Notes: a model not told the origin generated them from the letters alone. A DNA stretch of 64,000 nt from Gemmatimonadaceae bacterium (GCA_025929535.1 JAICLZ010000004.1:1-64000); one strand, 5' to 3'; shown: positions 1 through 12,200, counted from the first letter of the stretch. Translations and numbers: made by a program.

Positions 1-1102
1 AGATGAAGTAGTCGTCCGATAGCGCGATGCGCTCGAGCTCGAGCGCGATCTCGAGATCCTTGTCCACGCCCACTTCCGCGAACACCTCGTCCGCCAGCGA
101 TTTCACGATGCGCGCCCGCGGATCGTAGCTCTTGTAGACGCGATGGCCGAAGCCCATCAGGCGGCTGCTTCCCTTTCCGCTCTTCACCTCTTCGATGAAC
201 GCGGGCACGTTCTTCACGTGGCCGATGTCCTGGATCATCCGCAGCACCGCCTCGTTCGCACCCCCGTGCAGCGGGCCGTAGAGCGCCGCGATGCCGGCCG
301 CGACGGCCGAGAAGGGGTCGACGTGCGAGGAGCCCACGGCGCGTACGGCGTTGGTCGAGCAGTTCTGCTCGTGGTCCGCGTGCAGAATGAAGAGGATCTC
401 CGTGGCGCGCGTGAACACGGGGCGCGCCTCGTACTGCGGCTCGCTCATCCGCGCGACCATGCTCAGGAAGTTCTCGACGTAGGAGAGGTCGTTGTCGGGA
501 TAGACGAACGGCAGGCCCTTGATGTGCCGGTACGCGAACGCCGCGAGCGTCGGGAGCTTCGCGATCAGCCGGATGATCGCGAGGTTGCGCTCCTCGGGAT
601 CGTAGATGTTCTTCGCGCTCGGATAGAAGGAGGAGAGCGCCGCGACGGCGCTGCACAGCATCGACATCGGATGCGCGTCGTAGCGGAAGCCCTGCAGAAA
701 GGTCTTCACGTTCTCGTGCACATACGTGTGGAACGTGATGTCGTGCACCCACGAGTCGTACTCGCTCTGCGAGGGCAGCTCGCCGTGACGAAGCAGCCAC
801 GCGACCTCGAGGAACGACGCCTTGCCGGCGAGCTGCTCGATCGGGTACCCGCGGTAGCGGAGAATTCCGGCGTCGCCATCGATGTACGTGATCGAGCTCT
901 TGCACGATGCCGTGTTGAGGAACGCGGGGTCGTAGCTCATCAACCCGCCCTCGTCGGTCGGGATCTTCCGGAGATCGGTGGCGCGGATCGCACCCTGATT
1001 CACGGGAAGGTCGACGCTCAGATCGGAGCCTGGCGCTGAAACGTGCAGGCTCGCGGGCGTGGTGGAGGTGTCGGGTGCGGGTGCTGTCGTCGCGTTGCTC
1101 AT
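1..1102 (-). CDS. gltA: Citrate synthase (C-terminus cut by window edge)
   Basis: Reverse-strand translation starts MSNATTAPAPDTSTTPASLHV and contains GDAGILRYRGYPIEQLA, LHADHEQNCSTNAVRAVGSSHVDPFSAVAAGIAALYGPLHGGANEAVL and GFGHRVYKSYDPRA, which are citrate synthase motifs; open to position 1. Confidence 0.95.
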   Translation of the reverse strand, partial: MSNATTAPAPDTSTTPASLHVSAPGSDLSVDLPVNQGAIRATDLRKIPTDEGGLMSYDPAFLNTASCKSSITYIDGDAGILRYRGYPIEQLAGKASFLEVAWLLRHGELPSQSEYDSWVHDITFHTYVHENVKTFLQGFRYDAHPMSMLCSAVAALSSFYPSAKNIYDPEERNLAIIRLIAKLPTLAAFAYRHIKGLPFVYPDNDLSYVENFLSMVARMSEPQYEARPVFTRATEILFILHADHEQNCSTNAVRAVGSSHVDPFSAVAAGIAALYGPLHGGANEAVLRMIQDIGHVKNVPAFIEEVKSGKGSSRLMGFGHRVYKSYDPRARIVKSLADEVFAEVGVDKDLEIALELERIALSDDYFI

Positions 1103-1262
1103 GCTGACTCACCTGTGCCGGAGGCGCGCTGGCCGCCGGGAAAATGCATTGTCGAGTGCGAAGAAATGCGCAGAGTGCGCACGTGGAAAGCTACGAAAGA
1201 ATCGAGGGAACGGGATGGCTGCGATTGCGCGGCGTCGAGCACGAGCGAAGATTCCGACCATC

Positions 1263-3692
1263 ATGCGCTTCACCGCACTCTCCCTTCTGCTCCTCGGCTC
1301 GGCCCTCCCGCTTCGCGCGCAAGTGCCCGCAACATGGGTGCCGGGCAACGCGGAAACCCGGTCGCACGACTACGATCTCGTGCATCAGCGGATCGAGCTC
1401 CGGGACATCAGCTGGGACTCGGCCTCTCTCGACGGGCGGGTGGTGACCACCCTCGCAGCCAGGCGGCCGGCGCTCGATTCCGTGATGCTCGATGCGGCCG
1501 CGGGCATCACGATACGCGGTGCAACCGATGCCGCGGGACGCGCGCTCCGCACCGCGCACATGGGCGACACGCTCGTCGTGCATCTGGCGAAGCCACTGCG
1601 CTTCGGCGACACCACGCGCTTCACGCTCGACTACCACGCGAAGATCGACAACGGTCACGGGCTCACCTTCATCGACGCCGACGGGCGGCCCCACAGGCCG
1701 CAGCAGCTCTGGAGCATGGGCGAGACCACCGGGAACAGCGCGTGGTTTCCCACCTACGACTATCCGAACGACAAGGAGAGCTGGGAGCTGATCGCGACCG
1801 TGCCCGCGCACATGACGGTCGTGTCGAACGGCAGGCTCGTGAGCGACGTGAAGCGCAAGCACGGCACACACACGACGCACTGGCGCCAGGACCAACCCGC
1901 GTCCACGTATCTCATCTCGATGACCGTCGCGCCCTACGCGCGCATTCGCGACAAATGGCGCGGAATGCCCGTCGACTACTATGTGTACCACGAGGACAGC
2001 GCCCTGGCGCGTCCGCTCTTCGGCTACACACCGGACATCATCGAGACCTACACGAAGCTCACGGGCGTGCGCTATCCGTGGGCGAAGTACGCGCAGGCGA
2101 CGGTCGCCGACTTCTTCGGCGGCGAGGAGATGGTGAGCGCGACCGAGCTCGTGGATTGGCTGCCCGATATACGCGCGTACGCCGACCGGCCGTGGTATCG
2201 CTGGCTGCTCATCCCGCACGAGCTCGCGCACCAGTGGTTCGGCGATGATGAAACGACGGAGAGCTGGTCGCACCTCTGGCTCAACGAGGGATTCGCCGAG
2301 TTCATGAACGGGGCCTACTGGGAGGCGAAGCTCGGACGGCATGCGAGCGACGACTTCTACTTCGACGAGTACCTGCACTTCACCGCCATCGACGCCGAGC
2401 GCTCGATGCCGCTGGTGGCGGAGGGCTCGAACAACATCTATCCCAAGGGCGCGCTCGTGCTGCGCATGCTGCGGCGCAGGCTGGGCGACGAGCGCTTCTG
2501 GGCCTCGATGCATCTCTTTCTCACACGCCATCAGCTGGGGAGTGCCGTCACGGAAGACTTCCGCCGCGCGGTGCTCGATGCGACCGGTGAGAACCTCGCG
2601 CAGTTCTGGAGCGACTGGATGTACCGGCCCGGCTATCCGCGCATCGCGGTGCGCGCGACATACGACTCGACGAAGCACGCGCTCTCGCTCGACGTTCGGC
2701 AGACGCAGCGCGATACCGCCGGTGCTGACTCCGCATGGCCGCCCACGCCCGCGGTCTATCACGCACCGGTGACGGTGCTGGTTGGCACGGCGCGCGGCAA
2801 CATCGAGAAGCACGCGGAGCTCGATGCGCGCGAGCAGACGATCGTGATCGACTCGCTCCCGGCTGCGCCTACCATGATTGTGTTCGACGAAGGAAACACG
2901 ATCGTCAAGGCGCTGGACTTTCCGCAGCCAACCGAATGGCTTGCCACGCAGCTCGCTCGCGATCCCGACCTGTGGAACCGGTGGTGGGCGATCCGGGAGC
3001 TGAGCCGCCGCGCCACCGACTCCCTCGCGGGACGCGCGCTCGCCACCGCGGCCACGAGCGCGGACTACGCGCTCACGCGCGCGCAGGCGGCGACGGCGCT
3101 CGCGCGTTTCCCCGCCTCGCTCGCCACCGCGGCGCTCGAGGCCGCGCGCCGCGACAGCTCGGCCCACGTGCGCGAGGCGGCGGTGGTGTCGCTGGGATTT
3201 CTTGGGGGCGCGGATGCACTGGCGGCAGCGAGGGACGCGATGCGCGATTCGAGCTACGCCGTCCAGGCGGCGGCCACCGCCGTGCTGATTCGGCTCGATC
3301 CGGCGAATCGCCGCTCGTTGATCGCGCGCGGGCTCGCAACCGACTCGTATCGCGACGTGATTCGCAACGCGGCGCTCGACGCGATCGCGCGACTCGGCGA
3401 TCCGGCGTACACCGCGCGCGTCGATTCCCTGCGCGGCGTGAGCCCGCGCGTGGCGAGCACGCTGGCGGTGCTCGCGGTCCGCGGAGACAGCGCGGCGCTG
3501 ACCGCTCTGGTCAGCTCGCTCGACGATGCGCGGCCCTACGTGCGCGAGTGGGCCGTGCGCGCGATCGCGCAGCTTCCCCCGGAGATGCGCGACCCATCGC
3601 TTCGCGCCATCGCGAGCTCGCTTCGCGACTCGAAGACGAAGAGCGCGGTGGACGCACTGCTCAACCCGAAGCCGCTGCCCGGAAAGCGCTAG
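1263..3692 (+). CDS. M1-family (gluzincin) aminopeptidase with C-terminal HEAT-like repeats, secreted
   Basis: Signal peptide MRFTALSLLLLGSALPLRAQ; HELAHQWFG zinc motif and downstream WLNEGFAEF; Ala-rich helical repeats at the C-terminus (DSSAHVREAAVVSLGFLGGADAL). ORF opens at 1059 but the signal peptide starts at 1263. Confidence 0.9.
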   Translation: MRFTALSLLLLGSALPLRAQVPATWVPGNAETRSHDYDLVHQRIELRDISWDSASLDGRVVTTLAARRPALDSVMLDAAAGITIRGATDAAGRALRTAHMGDTLVVHLAKPLRFGDTTRFTLDYHAKIDNGHGLTFIDADGRPHRPQQLWSMGETTGNSAWFPTYDYPNDKESWELIATVPAHMTVVSNGRLVSDVKRKHGTHTTHWRQDQPASTYLISMTVAPYARIRDKWRGMPVDYYVYHEDSALARPLFGYTPDIIETYTKLTGVRYPWAKYAQATVADFFGGEEMVSATELVDWLPDIRAYADRPWYRWLLIPHELAHQWFGDDETTESWSHLWLNEGFAEFMNGAYWEAKLGRHASDDFYFDEYLHFTAIDAERSMPLVAEGSNNIYPKGALVLRMLRRRLGDERFWASMHLFLTRHQLGSAVTEDFRRAVLDATGENLAQFWSDWMYRPGYPRIAVRATYDSTKHALSLDVRQTQRDTAGADSAWPPTPAVYHAPVTVLVGTARGNIEKHAELDAREQTIVIDSLPAAPTMIVFDEGNTIVKALDFPQPTEWLATQLARDPDLWNRWWAIRELSRRATDSLAGRALATAATSADYALTRAQAATALARFPASLATAALEAARRDSSAHVREAAVVSLGFLGGADALAAARDAMRDSSYAVQAAATAVLIRLDPANRRSLIARGLATDSYRDVIRNAALDAIARLGDPAYTARVDSLRGVSPRVASTLAVLAVRGDSAALTALVSSLDDARPYVREWAVRAIAQLPPEMRDPSLRAIASSLRDSKTKSAVDALLNPKPLPGKR

Positions 3693-3705
3693 GCGACGCG
3701 CCCGC

Positions 3706-4851
3706 TCACGTTGCCGGCGCCTGAAAGCGTGAGATCGCGAACGGGCCGAGATCGAAGCTCGTCTCGCCAGTCGTCGCCAGGTCCGCGAGGATCTCGCCGA
3801 TCGCGCTCGCGAACTTGAAGCCGTGGCCCGAACACGGGCTCGCGATGATCACGTTCGGATGCGCCGGGTGGCGGTCGAGAAGAAAATCGTGGTCCGGAGT
3901 GTTGGTGTAGACGCAGGTCGCGCGATCGACAATGCGCCCCGCAGCCTGCGGCAGATAGCGCGCGAGCAGCGCCTGCATCTCCACTCCCTCGGCCGCGGAT
4001 GCCGGCGCGCGCGGCGCGTCGATGTCGATCACTGCCCCCTCGTGATGGATGCCCGCCTTCACGCCGTGGCCGACATCCGGGAACGTCGCGAAGAAGCGCG
4101 CATCCGCGTACTCGATGAGCGAGATGGGCGAGTGCGCCGCGTCGTACCACTCCGGATGCGATGCGGGCTCGAACCAGTGAAAGAGCTGGCGCTCCACGTT
4201 GAGGGGAAGGTCGAGATCGGGCACGAGCGCCGGAAGCCAGGGGCCCGCCGCAAGGATGAGCGTGCGCGCGCGGAGCTCGCCCGCATCCGTCGCGATGCGC
4301 ACGCCGTCATCCGCGGTCCAGCCGGTCACCGTGATCCCCGTGCGGATCGTCGCGCCGGCGCGCCGGGCGAGGGCGAGATGCGCCTCGACGCACCGCTCGG
4401 GCAGGAGCAGCCCCGCGCGGGGCTCGTGGAGCGCCAGCGACCCCCGAGGCACGCGAAAGCCGGGGAAGCGCGCCTGCACTTCGGCCGGCTCGAGGATCGT
4501 GTGCGCGAGCCCGTGCTCCGTCGCGCTGCGCAGCGCGCCCGCGAAGAGCTCCCCTTCGGGCGGTCCGATCATCAGACCGCCCGTTTGCACGAACAGCCGC
4601 TCCCCAATCTCCTTCTCGAGCGCGGCCCACAGCTCGTACGCGCGCTGCACGATGGGCACGTAGCACGGATGCTCGTAATACGCCTCGCGGATGATGCGCG
4701 TGCGCCCGTGCGTGGAGCCGTGAATGTGCGGTGTGACGAAGCGATCGACGCCGAGCACCTTCACGCCGCGCGAGGCGAGATGATGGAGCGCCGCGCTGCC
4801 CATCGCGCCGAGCCCCACGATCATCGTGTCGCATTCGTCCGGATTCGCCAC
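3706..4851 (-). CDS. FAD-dependent oxidoreductase, sarcosine oxidase / N-methyltryptophan oxidase (SolA-like)
   Basis: [31 protein letters not shown] Rossmann motif, [35 protein letters not shown]-terminal [20 protein letters not shown]. Probable GTG start at 4851, just upstream of PDECDTM. Confidence 0.85.
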   Translation of the reverse strand: MANPDECDTMIVGLGAMGSAALHHLASRGVKVLGVDRFVTPHIHGSTHGRTRIIREAYYEHPCYVPIVQRAYELWAALEKEIGERLFVQTGGLMIGPPEGELFAGALRSATEHGLAHTILEPAEVQARFPGFRVPRGSLALHEPRAGLLLPERCVEAHLALARRAGATIRTGITVTGWTADDGVRIATDAGELRARTLILAAGPWLPALVPDLDLPLNVERQLFHWFEPASHPEWYDAAHSPISLIEYADARFFATFPDVGHGVKAGIHHEGAVIDIDAPRAPASAAEGVEMQALLARYLPQAAGRIVDRATCVYTNTPDHDFLLDRHPAHPNVIIASPCSGHGFKFASAIGEILADLATTGETSFDLGPFAISRFQAPAT

Positions 4852-6608
4852 TATTTGCGCTCCAGCCGGCGGCCGGCCTTGTACGGAAACACGTCCACCA
4901 CTTCCCCCTCGCGCTGCCGCTGCTGCATGCCGCGCCAGTAGTCCACCGTGAGCAGATCGGCGTGCGCGCTCAGGAAGCCGTCGCGCAACGGTCCGGACGG
5001 AACGAGGAATGCCGCGAACTCTTCCGGGAAGACATCGAGCTCGCCCACGTAATACCAGGGCTCCGCCGCCATCTCCTCCTCGTCCGTGCGAGGCTGGGGG
5101 AGCGAGCGAATGTTGCACTCCGTGAGCAGGCAGAGCTCATCGTAGTCGTAGAAGATGACGCGGCCGTGCCGGCTCACGCCGAAGTTCTTGAGCAGCATGT
5201 CGCCCGTGAAGATGTTGGCGGCGGCGAGATCCTTGATCGCGGCGCCGTAGTCGAGAATCGCATCGGCCGCTGCCTCGGGCGATGCATCGCGGAGAAAGAC
5301 GTTGAGCGGCGTGACGCGTCGCTCGGTGTAGAGGTGCGCGATGATGACGTGCGCGCCTTCCACGCGCACGATCGACGGCGCGACTTCGAGCAGGTGCTCG
5401 AGAAGCTCGTCCGGAAAGAGACGCCGCGGAAAGGCGAGATGCTCGAACTCCTGCGCATCGGCCAGGCGCCCCACGCGGTCGCGCACGAACACCAGATGAT
5501 ATTTCCCGAGCACGCCGGTGCGGGTGATGCGCTTGGGATGCCCGAAGCGATCCTTGATGATCTTGAACACGACGTTGAGCGATGGAAGCGTGAACACGCT
5601 CATGACGAGCCCTTCGTCGCCCTCCGCGAAGTCGAAGCGTGCATCCGGCCGCGCCATGTGCGCGACCAGGCTGCGGTAGAGCTCCGTCTTGCCGTGCTTG
5701 TTGAAGCCGATCGCGTTGTACAGCTCGTCGATGCGCTTGAGCGGCATGATCGAGGCGAGAAACTCCACCACCGCACTCGGCCGCTCGGTCTCCACGAAGA
5801 AGTACGACCAGCTGAAGCCGAAGACGATGCTGACCTCGTCCGACGTGGTGAGCACGGCGTCCACGACAATGCCGTCCCGGCCGTGCAGCAGGGGGAGCAC
5901 CAGGGGAATCCATGCGTCGCCGTTCCTCACGCGCGCGATGACGTACGCGCCCTTGTTGCGGAAGAAGACCGGGACGAGCACTTCGAGCTCGCCGCCCGAT
6001 GCGGGGATGGCGGCGGCGCGCATTGCGAGCTCCACGCGCTCCGCAGCGAGCTCCACATCGCGCTCGACGTGCGCGTAGGGCACGCTCCACGCGAGGTCAG
6101 CGAGCAGCCTGTCGAGCGCCGCCGACACGCCCCCGTCGAGCGAGTAGCAGCGCGTGATCGGCTGCTCGTCGCCGCGAGGCTCGGGAGTCGTCTCGGAGAG
6201 CACGTACTCGACGTGCGTGTTCACACCCACCGTCGTGAACACGCGGCGCGTGACCGAGCTGAAGAACGTCTCCGCGATCTCGCAGTCGTCGCGGTCGACG
6301 ATCAGCGCGCCGTGCAGCCACTTCACTTCCTCCCAGGTCGCGACATCCGTGGCGAGCGGACCGAGCTCGTGGCGCACGTCCTCGAGCGCCTGCAGCACGT
6401 GCGTGCGGTAGAGCGCGAGACGCGCGGCCGCATCGTCCTGGGTGCCGAGCCAGTCGCGACGCTCGAAGCGATCGCGCACGCCGCGGGTGATCGCGGCGAA
6501 GCGGGCGACGAACGAGTCGAACGCGCTCGCGATCGCCAGCGCCGCGCGTGCCGTCGCCTCGTTGCCGTTCACGTGCTCCGTCAGCACATTTCGCGCATTG
6601 GCACTCAT
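4851..6608 (-). CDS. aceK: Isocitrate dehydrogenase kinase/phosphatase
   Basis: Translation from [118 protein letters not shown] match AceK; located next to icd. Confidence 0.93.
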   Translation of the reverse strand: MSANARNVLTEHVNGNEATARAALAIASAFDSFVARFAAITRGVRDRFERRDWLGTQDDAAARLALYRTHVLQALEDVRHELGPLATDVATWEEVKWLHGALIVDRDDCEIAETFFSSVTRRVFTTVGVNTHVEYVLSETTPEPRGDEQPITRCYSLDGGVSAALDRLLADLAWSVPYAHVERDVELAAERVELAMRAAAIPASGGELEVLVPVFFRNKGAYVIARVRNGDAWIPLVLPLLHGRDGIVVDAVLTTSDEVSIVFGFSWSYFFVETERPSAVVEFLASIMPLKRIDELYNAIGFNKHGKTELYRSLVAHMARPDARFDFAEGDEGLVMSVFTLPSLNVVFKIIKDRFGHPKRITRTGVLGKYHLVFVRDRVGRLADAQEFEHLAFPRRLFPDELLEHLLEVAPSIVRVEGAHVIIAHLYTERRVTPLNVFLRDASPEAAADAILDYGAAIKDLAAANIFTGDMLLKNFGVSRHGRVIFYDYDELCLLTECNIRSLPQPRTDEEEMAAEPWYYVGELDVFPEEFAAFLVPSGPLRDGFLSAHADLLTVDYWRGMQQRQREGEVVDVFPYKAGRRLERK

Positions 6609-6629
6609 CGACGCAGGAGCCGAGATCTC

Positions 6630-7886
6630 ATGACGACGTCCACCGCACCCGAATACAAGACATTGAAGCCACCCGCCCAGGGTGAAACGATCACAATGCG
6701 GGGCGGGGTGCTGCAAGTCCCCTCCCAGCCGATCATTCCGTTCATCGAGGGAGATGGAACGGGACCCGACATCTGGCACGCCTCGCGGATGGTGTTCGAT
6801 GGCGCCGTGAAGGCCGCCTACGGAAATTCGCGAAAGATCGAGTGGTTCGAAGTGCTCGCCGGAGAGAAGGCGAAGAATGCCGTTAACAACTGGCTGCCGG
6901 ATGATACGCTGGCGGCACTCGATCACCACCTCGTGTCGATCAAGGGGCCGCTCACGACTCCGGTAGGCGGCGGCTTCCGATCACTGAACGTCGCCCTCCG
7001 GCAGAAGCTGGATCTGTACGCGTGCGTGCGCCCGGTGCGGTGGTTCACGGGCGTTCCCTCGCCCGTGAAGGCGCCGGAAGACGTGAACATGATCATCTTC
7101 CGCGAGAATACGGAAGACATCTACGCGGGAATCGAATGGAGGGCCCAAAGTGCCGAGGCGAAGCAGGTGATCGACTTCCTGCGAGGCGAGATGGGCGTGC
7201 AGACGATCCGTTTTCCGGACACGAGCGCGATCGGGATCAAGCCGATCTCCGAGGAAGGAAGCAAGCGCCTGATCCGCGCCGCGATCGACTACGCGATCAC
7301 GCATTCGATGCCGAGCGTGACGCTGGTCCACAAGGGCAACATCATGAAGTACACGGAGGGCGGCTTCCGTGACTGGGGCTACGAGCTCGCAAGGAAGGAG
7401 TACGGCGCAACGGAGCTCGACGGTGGTCCGTGGCTCACGCTTCCGAACGGCGTGGTGATCAAGGACGTCATCGCCGATGCGTTCCTGCAGCAGATTCTCA
7501 CACGCCCGCGCGAGTACAGCGTGATCGCGACGATGAACCTGAACGGCGACTACATCTCGGATGCGCTGGCGGCGCAGGTGGGAGGCATCGGGATCGCGCC
7601 GGGCGCGAACATCAACTACCAGACCGGCCACGCCGTGTTCGAGGCGACGCACGGCACCGCGCCCAAGTACGCCGGACAGGACAAGGTGAATCCGGGCTCC
7701 GTGATCCTGAGCGGCGAGATGATGTTCCGCCACCTGGGCTGGCCCGAAGCTGCGGACCGCATCCTCTCGTCGCTCGAGAAGACGATCGGACAGAAGCGCG
7801 TGACGTACGATTTCGAGCGGCAGATGAAGGGTGCGACGCTGCTCAAGACGAGCGAGTTCGCCAAGGCGATGATCGAGAACATGTAG
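6630..7886 (+). CDS. icd: NADP-dependent isocitrate dehydrogenase
   Basis: [36 protein letters not shown] (phosphorylation-site segment in E. coli Icd), [67 protein letters not shown]. Confidence 0.96.
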   Translation: MTTSTAPEYKTLKPPAQGETITMRGGVLQVPSQPIIPFIEGDGTGPDIWHASRMVFDGAVKAAYGNSRKIEWFEVLAGEKAKNAVNNWLPDDTLAALDHHLVSIKGPLTTPVGGGFRSLNVALRQKLDLYACVRPVRWFTGVPSPVKAPEDVNMIIFRENTEDIYAGIEWRAQSAEAKQVIDFLRGEMGVQTIRFPDTSAIGIKPISEEGSKRLIRAAIDYAITHSMPSVTLVHKGNIMKYTEGGFRDWGYELARKEYGATELDGGPWLTLPNGVVIKDVIADAFLQQILTRPREYSVIATMNLNGDYISDALAAQVGGIGIAPGANINYQTGHAVFEATHGTAPKYAGQDKVNPGSVILSGEMMFRHLGWPEAADRILSSLEKTIGQKRVTYDFERQMKGATLLKTSEFAKAMIENM

Positions 7887-7911
7887 CGGGCGTGGCGCGA
7901 TGTTCGGGTGC

Positions 7912-7946
7912 GAAACGGGGAGGCGCAGATCGCGCCTCCCCGTTTC
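7912..7946. terminator. Bidirectional hairpin terminator between icd and the convergent SusD gene
   Basis: Perfect 15-bp inverted repeat GAAACGGGGAGGCGC-agatc-GCGCCTCCCCGTTTC located 26 bp after the icd stop. Confidence 0.85.
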
Positions 7947-7975
7947 TCGTTGGTGCGGCGAAGGAACCTCGAGAA

Positions 7976-9256
7976 TCAGCCCCCGCCACGTGCATTGGGA
8001 TTGTTGTTCGTCTCCACCGCGGGAAGCGGCATGCAGGTTTCCGATCCGTACGTGCCACCCTTGCTGTACGTGATGGAGTACGGCAGTCCTGCCGCCGGAA
8101 CGAGCGGAAGATCCAGGCGGCGAACATCATAGAGGTGTGTTCCCTGCAGCCACAGCCACCGGGCACGCTCCTGCGCGATGTCGGCCTTGATCACCGCCGG
8201 ATCGGACGACGACGGAAGTGCCGAGAGTCCGGCGCCTGCACGAAGCGTATTCAGAATCGTGATTGCACCGGGGCCACCAGTGGCTTCAGCCAGAATCAGC
8301 TGCGCTTCGGTGTAGCTCCCAACGGGAATCGGCGCGGAGCCATCCGCATACTTCCCCTGCAGGAAAAGTGGCGTCTGCTCGTCCGCTGCGAGGCGGCCGG
8401 CATCGGTCACCGGAACGCGTGGATCGTTGAGCCCGCGATACTCCGGCGCGACGGTGACGGCGTGCCCGTTGTTCTGGGAAAAGACACGATTGGTGCGATA
8501 ATCCGTCGCGGCATCGTAGGTTGCATCGTACTCGAAGTCGGGCGGTATGAGCGCCGCGTCCGTTGCTGCGGCCGCGGTATTCCCGACGTCGAGCTCTGCG
8601 CGAGCTCGACCGAGAATCGCCAGATTCAGGATGTCGCCATCGCCAACCGGATTCGTCGGATCCGCCTGTGCTGCGGCGACGGCGGTATCGAACTTGGCAA
8701 TCGCGAGATTGAACAGGTCGTTCGACGTGAGCTGCGGTCCAAGATCGATCGCGGCCGCGCAGAACGCCTCACCCAGCAAAATCCGGTCGTAGCCGCCGTA
8801 GGTTGCGGCATGCGCGATCAGATTCTGGCGGTTCGGTACCTGATCGTCCGTCCACCCGTCCAGCAGCGTCAGGGCATGATCCGCGGTGAAGCGCGCCGTC
8901 GAAAGAGGCGTGTAGGTGCCGAGGGACGTGCAATCGTTCGTCGAATACGCCGTCTCGTTCGGATCGATGTCGCGGCGGTCGTACGACCACCGCGACGCCG
9001 TGAGCGTCGTCTCCTGGAGCTCGCCGCTCATCAAACCCGTCGCAACGACGTACGCGCCGAGCGCGCAGTCGAAGTCGCCGATCGTGCTCTGCACGAGCAA
9101 CAGAGCGCTTCCGGGGTTTTCGATCGTCGTGGTGCCGATCGCATCCGGAGCCTGTACATCGAGCAGGTTGTTGCACGCGAGTGCCGTACACAGCACCGCG
9201 ATCGACAAGAATGCCCATGCCTTCGTGCGCGTACGGCGCGCTGAGTTTCTCTGCAT
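7976..9256 (-). CDS. SusD/RagB-like outer-membrane nutrient-binding lipoprotein
   Basis: Lipobox-like FLSIAVLCTALACNNLLDVQ; TPR-like Ala-rich body; C-terminal ERARWLWLQGTHLYDVRRLDLP; directly downstream of a SusC gene. ORF extends to 9286; MQRNSARR start preferred. Confidence 0.8.
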   Translation of the reverse strand: MQRNSARRTRTKAWAFLSIAVLCTALACNNLLDVQAPDAIGTTTIENPGSALLLVQSTIGDFDCALGAYVVATGLMSGELQETTLTASRWSYDRRDIDPNETAYSTNDCTSLGTYTPLSTARFTADHALTLLDGWTDDQVPNRQNLIAHAATYGGYDRILLGEAFCAAAIDLGPQLTSNDLFNLAIAKFDTAVAAAQADPTNPVGDGDILNLAILGRARAELDVGNTAAAATDAALIPPDFEYDATYDAATDYRTNRVFSQNNGHAVTVAPEYRGLNDPRVPVTDAGRLAADEQTPLFLQGKYADGSAPIPVGSYTEAQLILAEATGGPGAITILNTLRAGAGLSALPSSSDPAVIKADIAQERARWLWLQGTHLYDVRRLDLPLVPAAGLPYSITYSKGGTYGSETCMPLPAVETNNNPNARGGG

Positions 9257-9298
9257 GTGTGTTGGCCTGTGAATGTCGGGTGACATTGTGGGATGCTC

Positions 9299-12200
9299 CT
9301 AGAAGGAGAGATGAATGGTCGTGACGAACTGCATCAGCTGCGGAGTCACGTCCTGCTCCCACTGTCCAAATCCGCGCGAGCCGCCCTGGAACGACCCTTC
9401 CGGATCGAGGCCGGGGTACTTCGTCCACGTGTGCAGATTGCGGCCGGCAATCGAGATCGTCGCGCCGCTCGCGCGGAACGTCGAGGCCCAGCTCTCCGGC
9501 AACGTGTAGGAAAGAGAAACTTCGCGAAGCTTCACGAAGCTGGCGTCGTTGATGATGTCGCTGTAGTACGTGCTCCTCGTCTGCGCACCCAGCGTCGCGA
9601 GATCGAAGCCCTCCGGATACCAGTTCGACTCGCACTCGTCGAAGATGTGACAACGGACGCGCGCGTTTCCGTCCAGCTTCTTGTAGCCACGCTTGCTGTC
9701 CACCATCACGAAGAACTGGAAGTTCTTGAGAAAACGGAGTGTGGACGTCGCCGACCCTTCGAAGTTCGGCAGCGTACGCCCCAGATAGACCACGGGGGCA
9801 TCGGCGCAAGCAACATTGCCGCCGTTGCCATCGTCGCACATCACGTCGGTGATACTTCCATCGCTGTTGAGCGTGGAGCCCGTGACCCGCTTTTCCCACC
9901 AGGAGCCCACCGGGAACCCGACCACGTGACGCACGTTCGTCGAGGCCTGCAGGTAGGCGGCTCCGTTGAGATCGGTCACCTTGTTGTCGGCCGTCGACAG
10001 GTTCAGCCCCAGCGTCCACTCGGTGTTCTTCGTCTGATACGGTGTGCCGTGCAGCGCGACCTCGAAGCCATGCTTGGTGAGCGCGCCCGCGTTCACGAAG
10101 CGCGTGCCCGGGTATCCCTCCGACGGCGCGACCTGCTGCTGCAGGATCGCGTCCTTCGTTCCGCCGAAGTAGTACGTGAACTCGGCGCCCGCCCGATCGT
10201 GGAACAGTCCCACGTCGAAACCGAGCTCCGTCTCGTAGCCGCGCTCCGGTCCGAGATCGGGATTGCCGATGTTGAACGGCGTCACCGAGGCGCCAAAGGG
10301 GCCTGGCACTCCAGTGAAGGTCGCATTCGAGGAATAGGGGAGCGGCGCCTGTCCCGATTCGCCGTACGCCGCGCGCAGCTTGAGCGTGGTGACGCTCGGA
10401 AGATGGAAGAACGGCTCCTCGCTGATCACCCAGGATCCGCTGACCTTCGGATAGTAGACGTTCCGAAACTTGCTGCCGAACGCGCTGTTGTTGTCGAGTC
10501 GCACGCCGCCAGTGATGAACACGCGGTCGCGCCACGCCAGCTCTTCCTGCGCGAAAACGCCGACCGTGTTGTCGAGCGTATCCGTCTCCTGCGTGACCTG
10601 ACGCGCAGTCGTCGACGACAGTGAGGTGAGCCCAGGCGCGGCGAAGTCGGCGCCAAAGCCGTTCACGTACTTGCCGGCGCGCTTGATGATGTCGCCGCCC
10701 AGCGAGGTCGTCGATCTCAGCGTCGATGACACGGGTAGCACCAGGTTGCCGACGTAGCTCGACGTGAAGACCCGGTTGTCACGCGTGAGGACGTTCTTGA
10801 ACCCGGAGTCCGCGTCCGTGTCGAAGAAGAAGGAGAGATCGTGATGGATCGCGCTCAACTCCTCGCTGTCCTCGTATCCGTTGTCGATGCCGAGCACGAG
10901 GCGCTGGTTGAACCAGGACACGGGGCGGTGGTTCACCGCGACGCTGCCGGTAAAGCGATTGATCGCCTGAAAGAGCTGATACTGCTCGTGGTAGGAGATC
11001 GGCAGACCGGAAAGGAATCCGAGATGCTGGTCGTCGATGTTCGCCGGATCCGCGAAGTACGTCGTCCACGTCGTGCCACCGTAGCCGGCTTCCGCGGCAA
11101 GATTCGTCTTGTTTACCGTGTAGCCCGCGTCGACCGCAATGTCGAGCTTGTCCGTCGGGAACACACCGAGGCTCGCGCGCGCGGTGTACAGGTTGTCGTT
11201 GTTCGAGGACTCGACGCCATTGTTCTTCTCGTATCCGCCGGAGACGTGATAGCGCAGCAGCGGAGACCCGCCGCCGAGTCCGAGGTTGTAGCTCTGCCGA
11301 TAGCCCGTCGTGAAGATCTTGCCCAGTCCGGAATCCGCCAGCGTTCTCTCGAGATCGGAGTACGTCTCGCTGATCGTGTCGCCCGCGGCATTGACGTCGA
11401 AGTTCCGCCAGAGCCGTCCTTGCGGATTGTGGAACCAGTTCGCGCCCTGGCGCGTGCTGAAGTCCCACGCGGTCTTTCCGATCGCACCCTTCTTGGTGAT
11501 GATCTGGATCACGCCGTTGGCCGCCTCGGTTCCGTAGAGCGTCGTCGCGGCGGGGCCCTTCACGATCTCGATGCTCTCGATGTCATCAGGATTGAAGTCG
11601 TTCCAGCGCGTCGTGGTCGCGGCACCGAAGCTCTGGTTCTGCACACCGGTGGACTGCGAGTTGTCGACGCGAACGCCATCGACGTAAATGAGCGGCTGGT
11701 TCGTGAGCGAGAAGCTCGAGACGCCGCGGATGCGGACCGTCGAGCCTGCACCGACGACGCCCGAGTTGTTGAGCAGCGTCACACCGGGTGTGCGCCCATT
11801 GAGCAGCGACTGCACGTCGTTGATCGGCGCCTTCTTCACGAGCGTCGACGCGTCGATCTGCGCGACATCCACGCCCAGCGCCCGCCGCTCCGTGCTGCCC
11901 GGGGTGCCGGTGACGACGACTTCGTTCAGCGCGACCGCCGCCTGCGTGAGCTTGATGGTGACGTTCTCGTCTCCGACGTGCACCTGCACGGTCGACGACG
12001 AGTAGCCGATGCGGCGGGCGACTAGCGTGACCGCCGTTCCGACCGGGTCGGTGAGGCCGGTAAGGTGAAAGCGGCCGTTTGCATCCGTGGCCGTGGCCAA
12101 CCGGGTGCCGGGGATCGAGACCTGGGCCGCAACGATCGGCGCGCTCGTCGGATCGGTGACGGTGCCGGAGATCGAGGCGGTCTGGGCAAGCGCGGTACTC

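Noticed and set aside
143-1039. 298-aa plus-strand ORF at the window start
   Set aside because: Antisense to citrate synthase, whose reverse-strand translation is unambiguous.
1191-3167. 658-aa minus-strand ORF antisense to the M1 aminopeptidase
   Set aside because: Arg/His/Val-rich shadow ORF typical of GC-rich DNA; the plus strand encodes clear M1 motifs.
4962-6629. Long 5' extension of the icd ORF (974-aa version)
   Set aside because: The extension is antisense to aceK and Arg/Glu/His-rich; icd homology begins at 6630.
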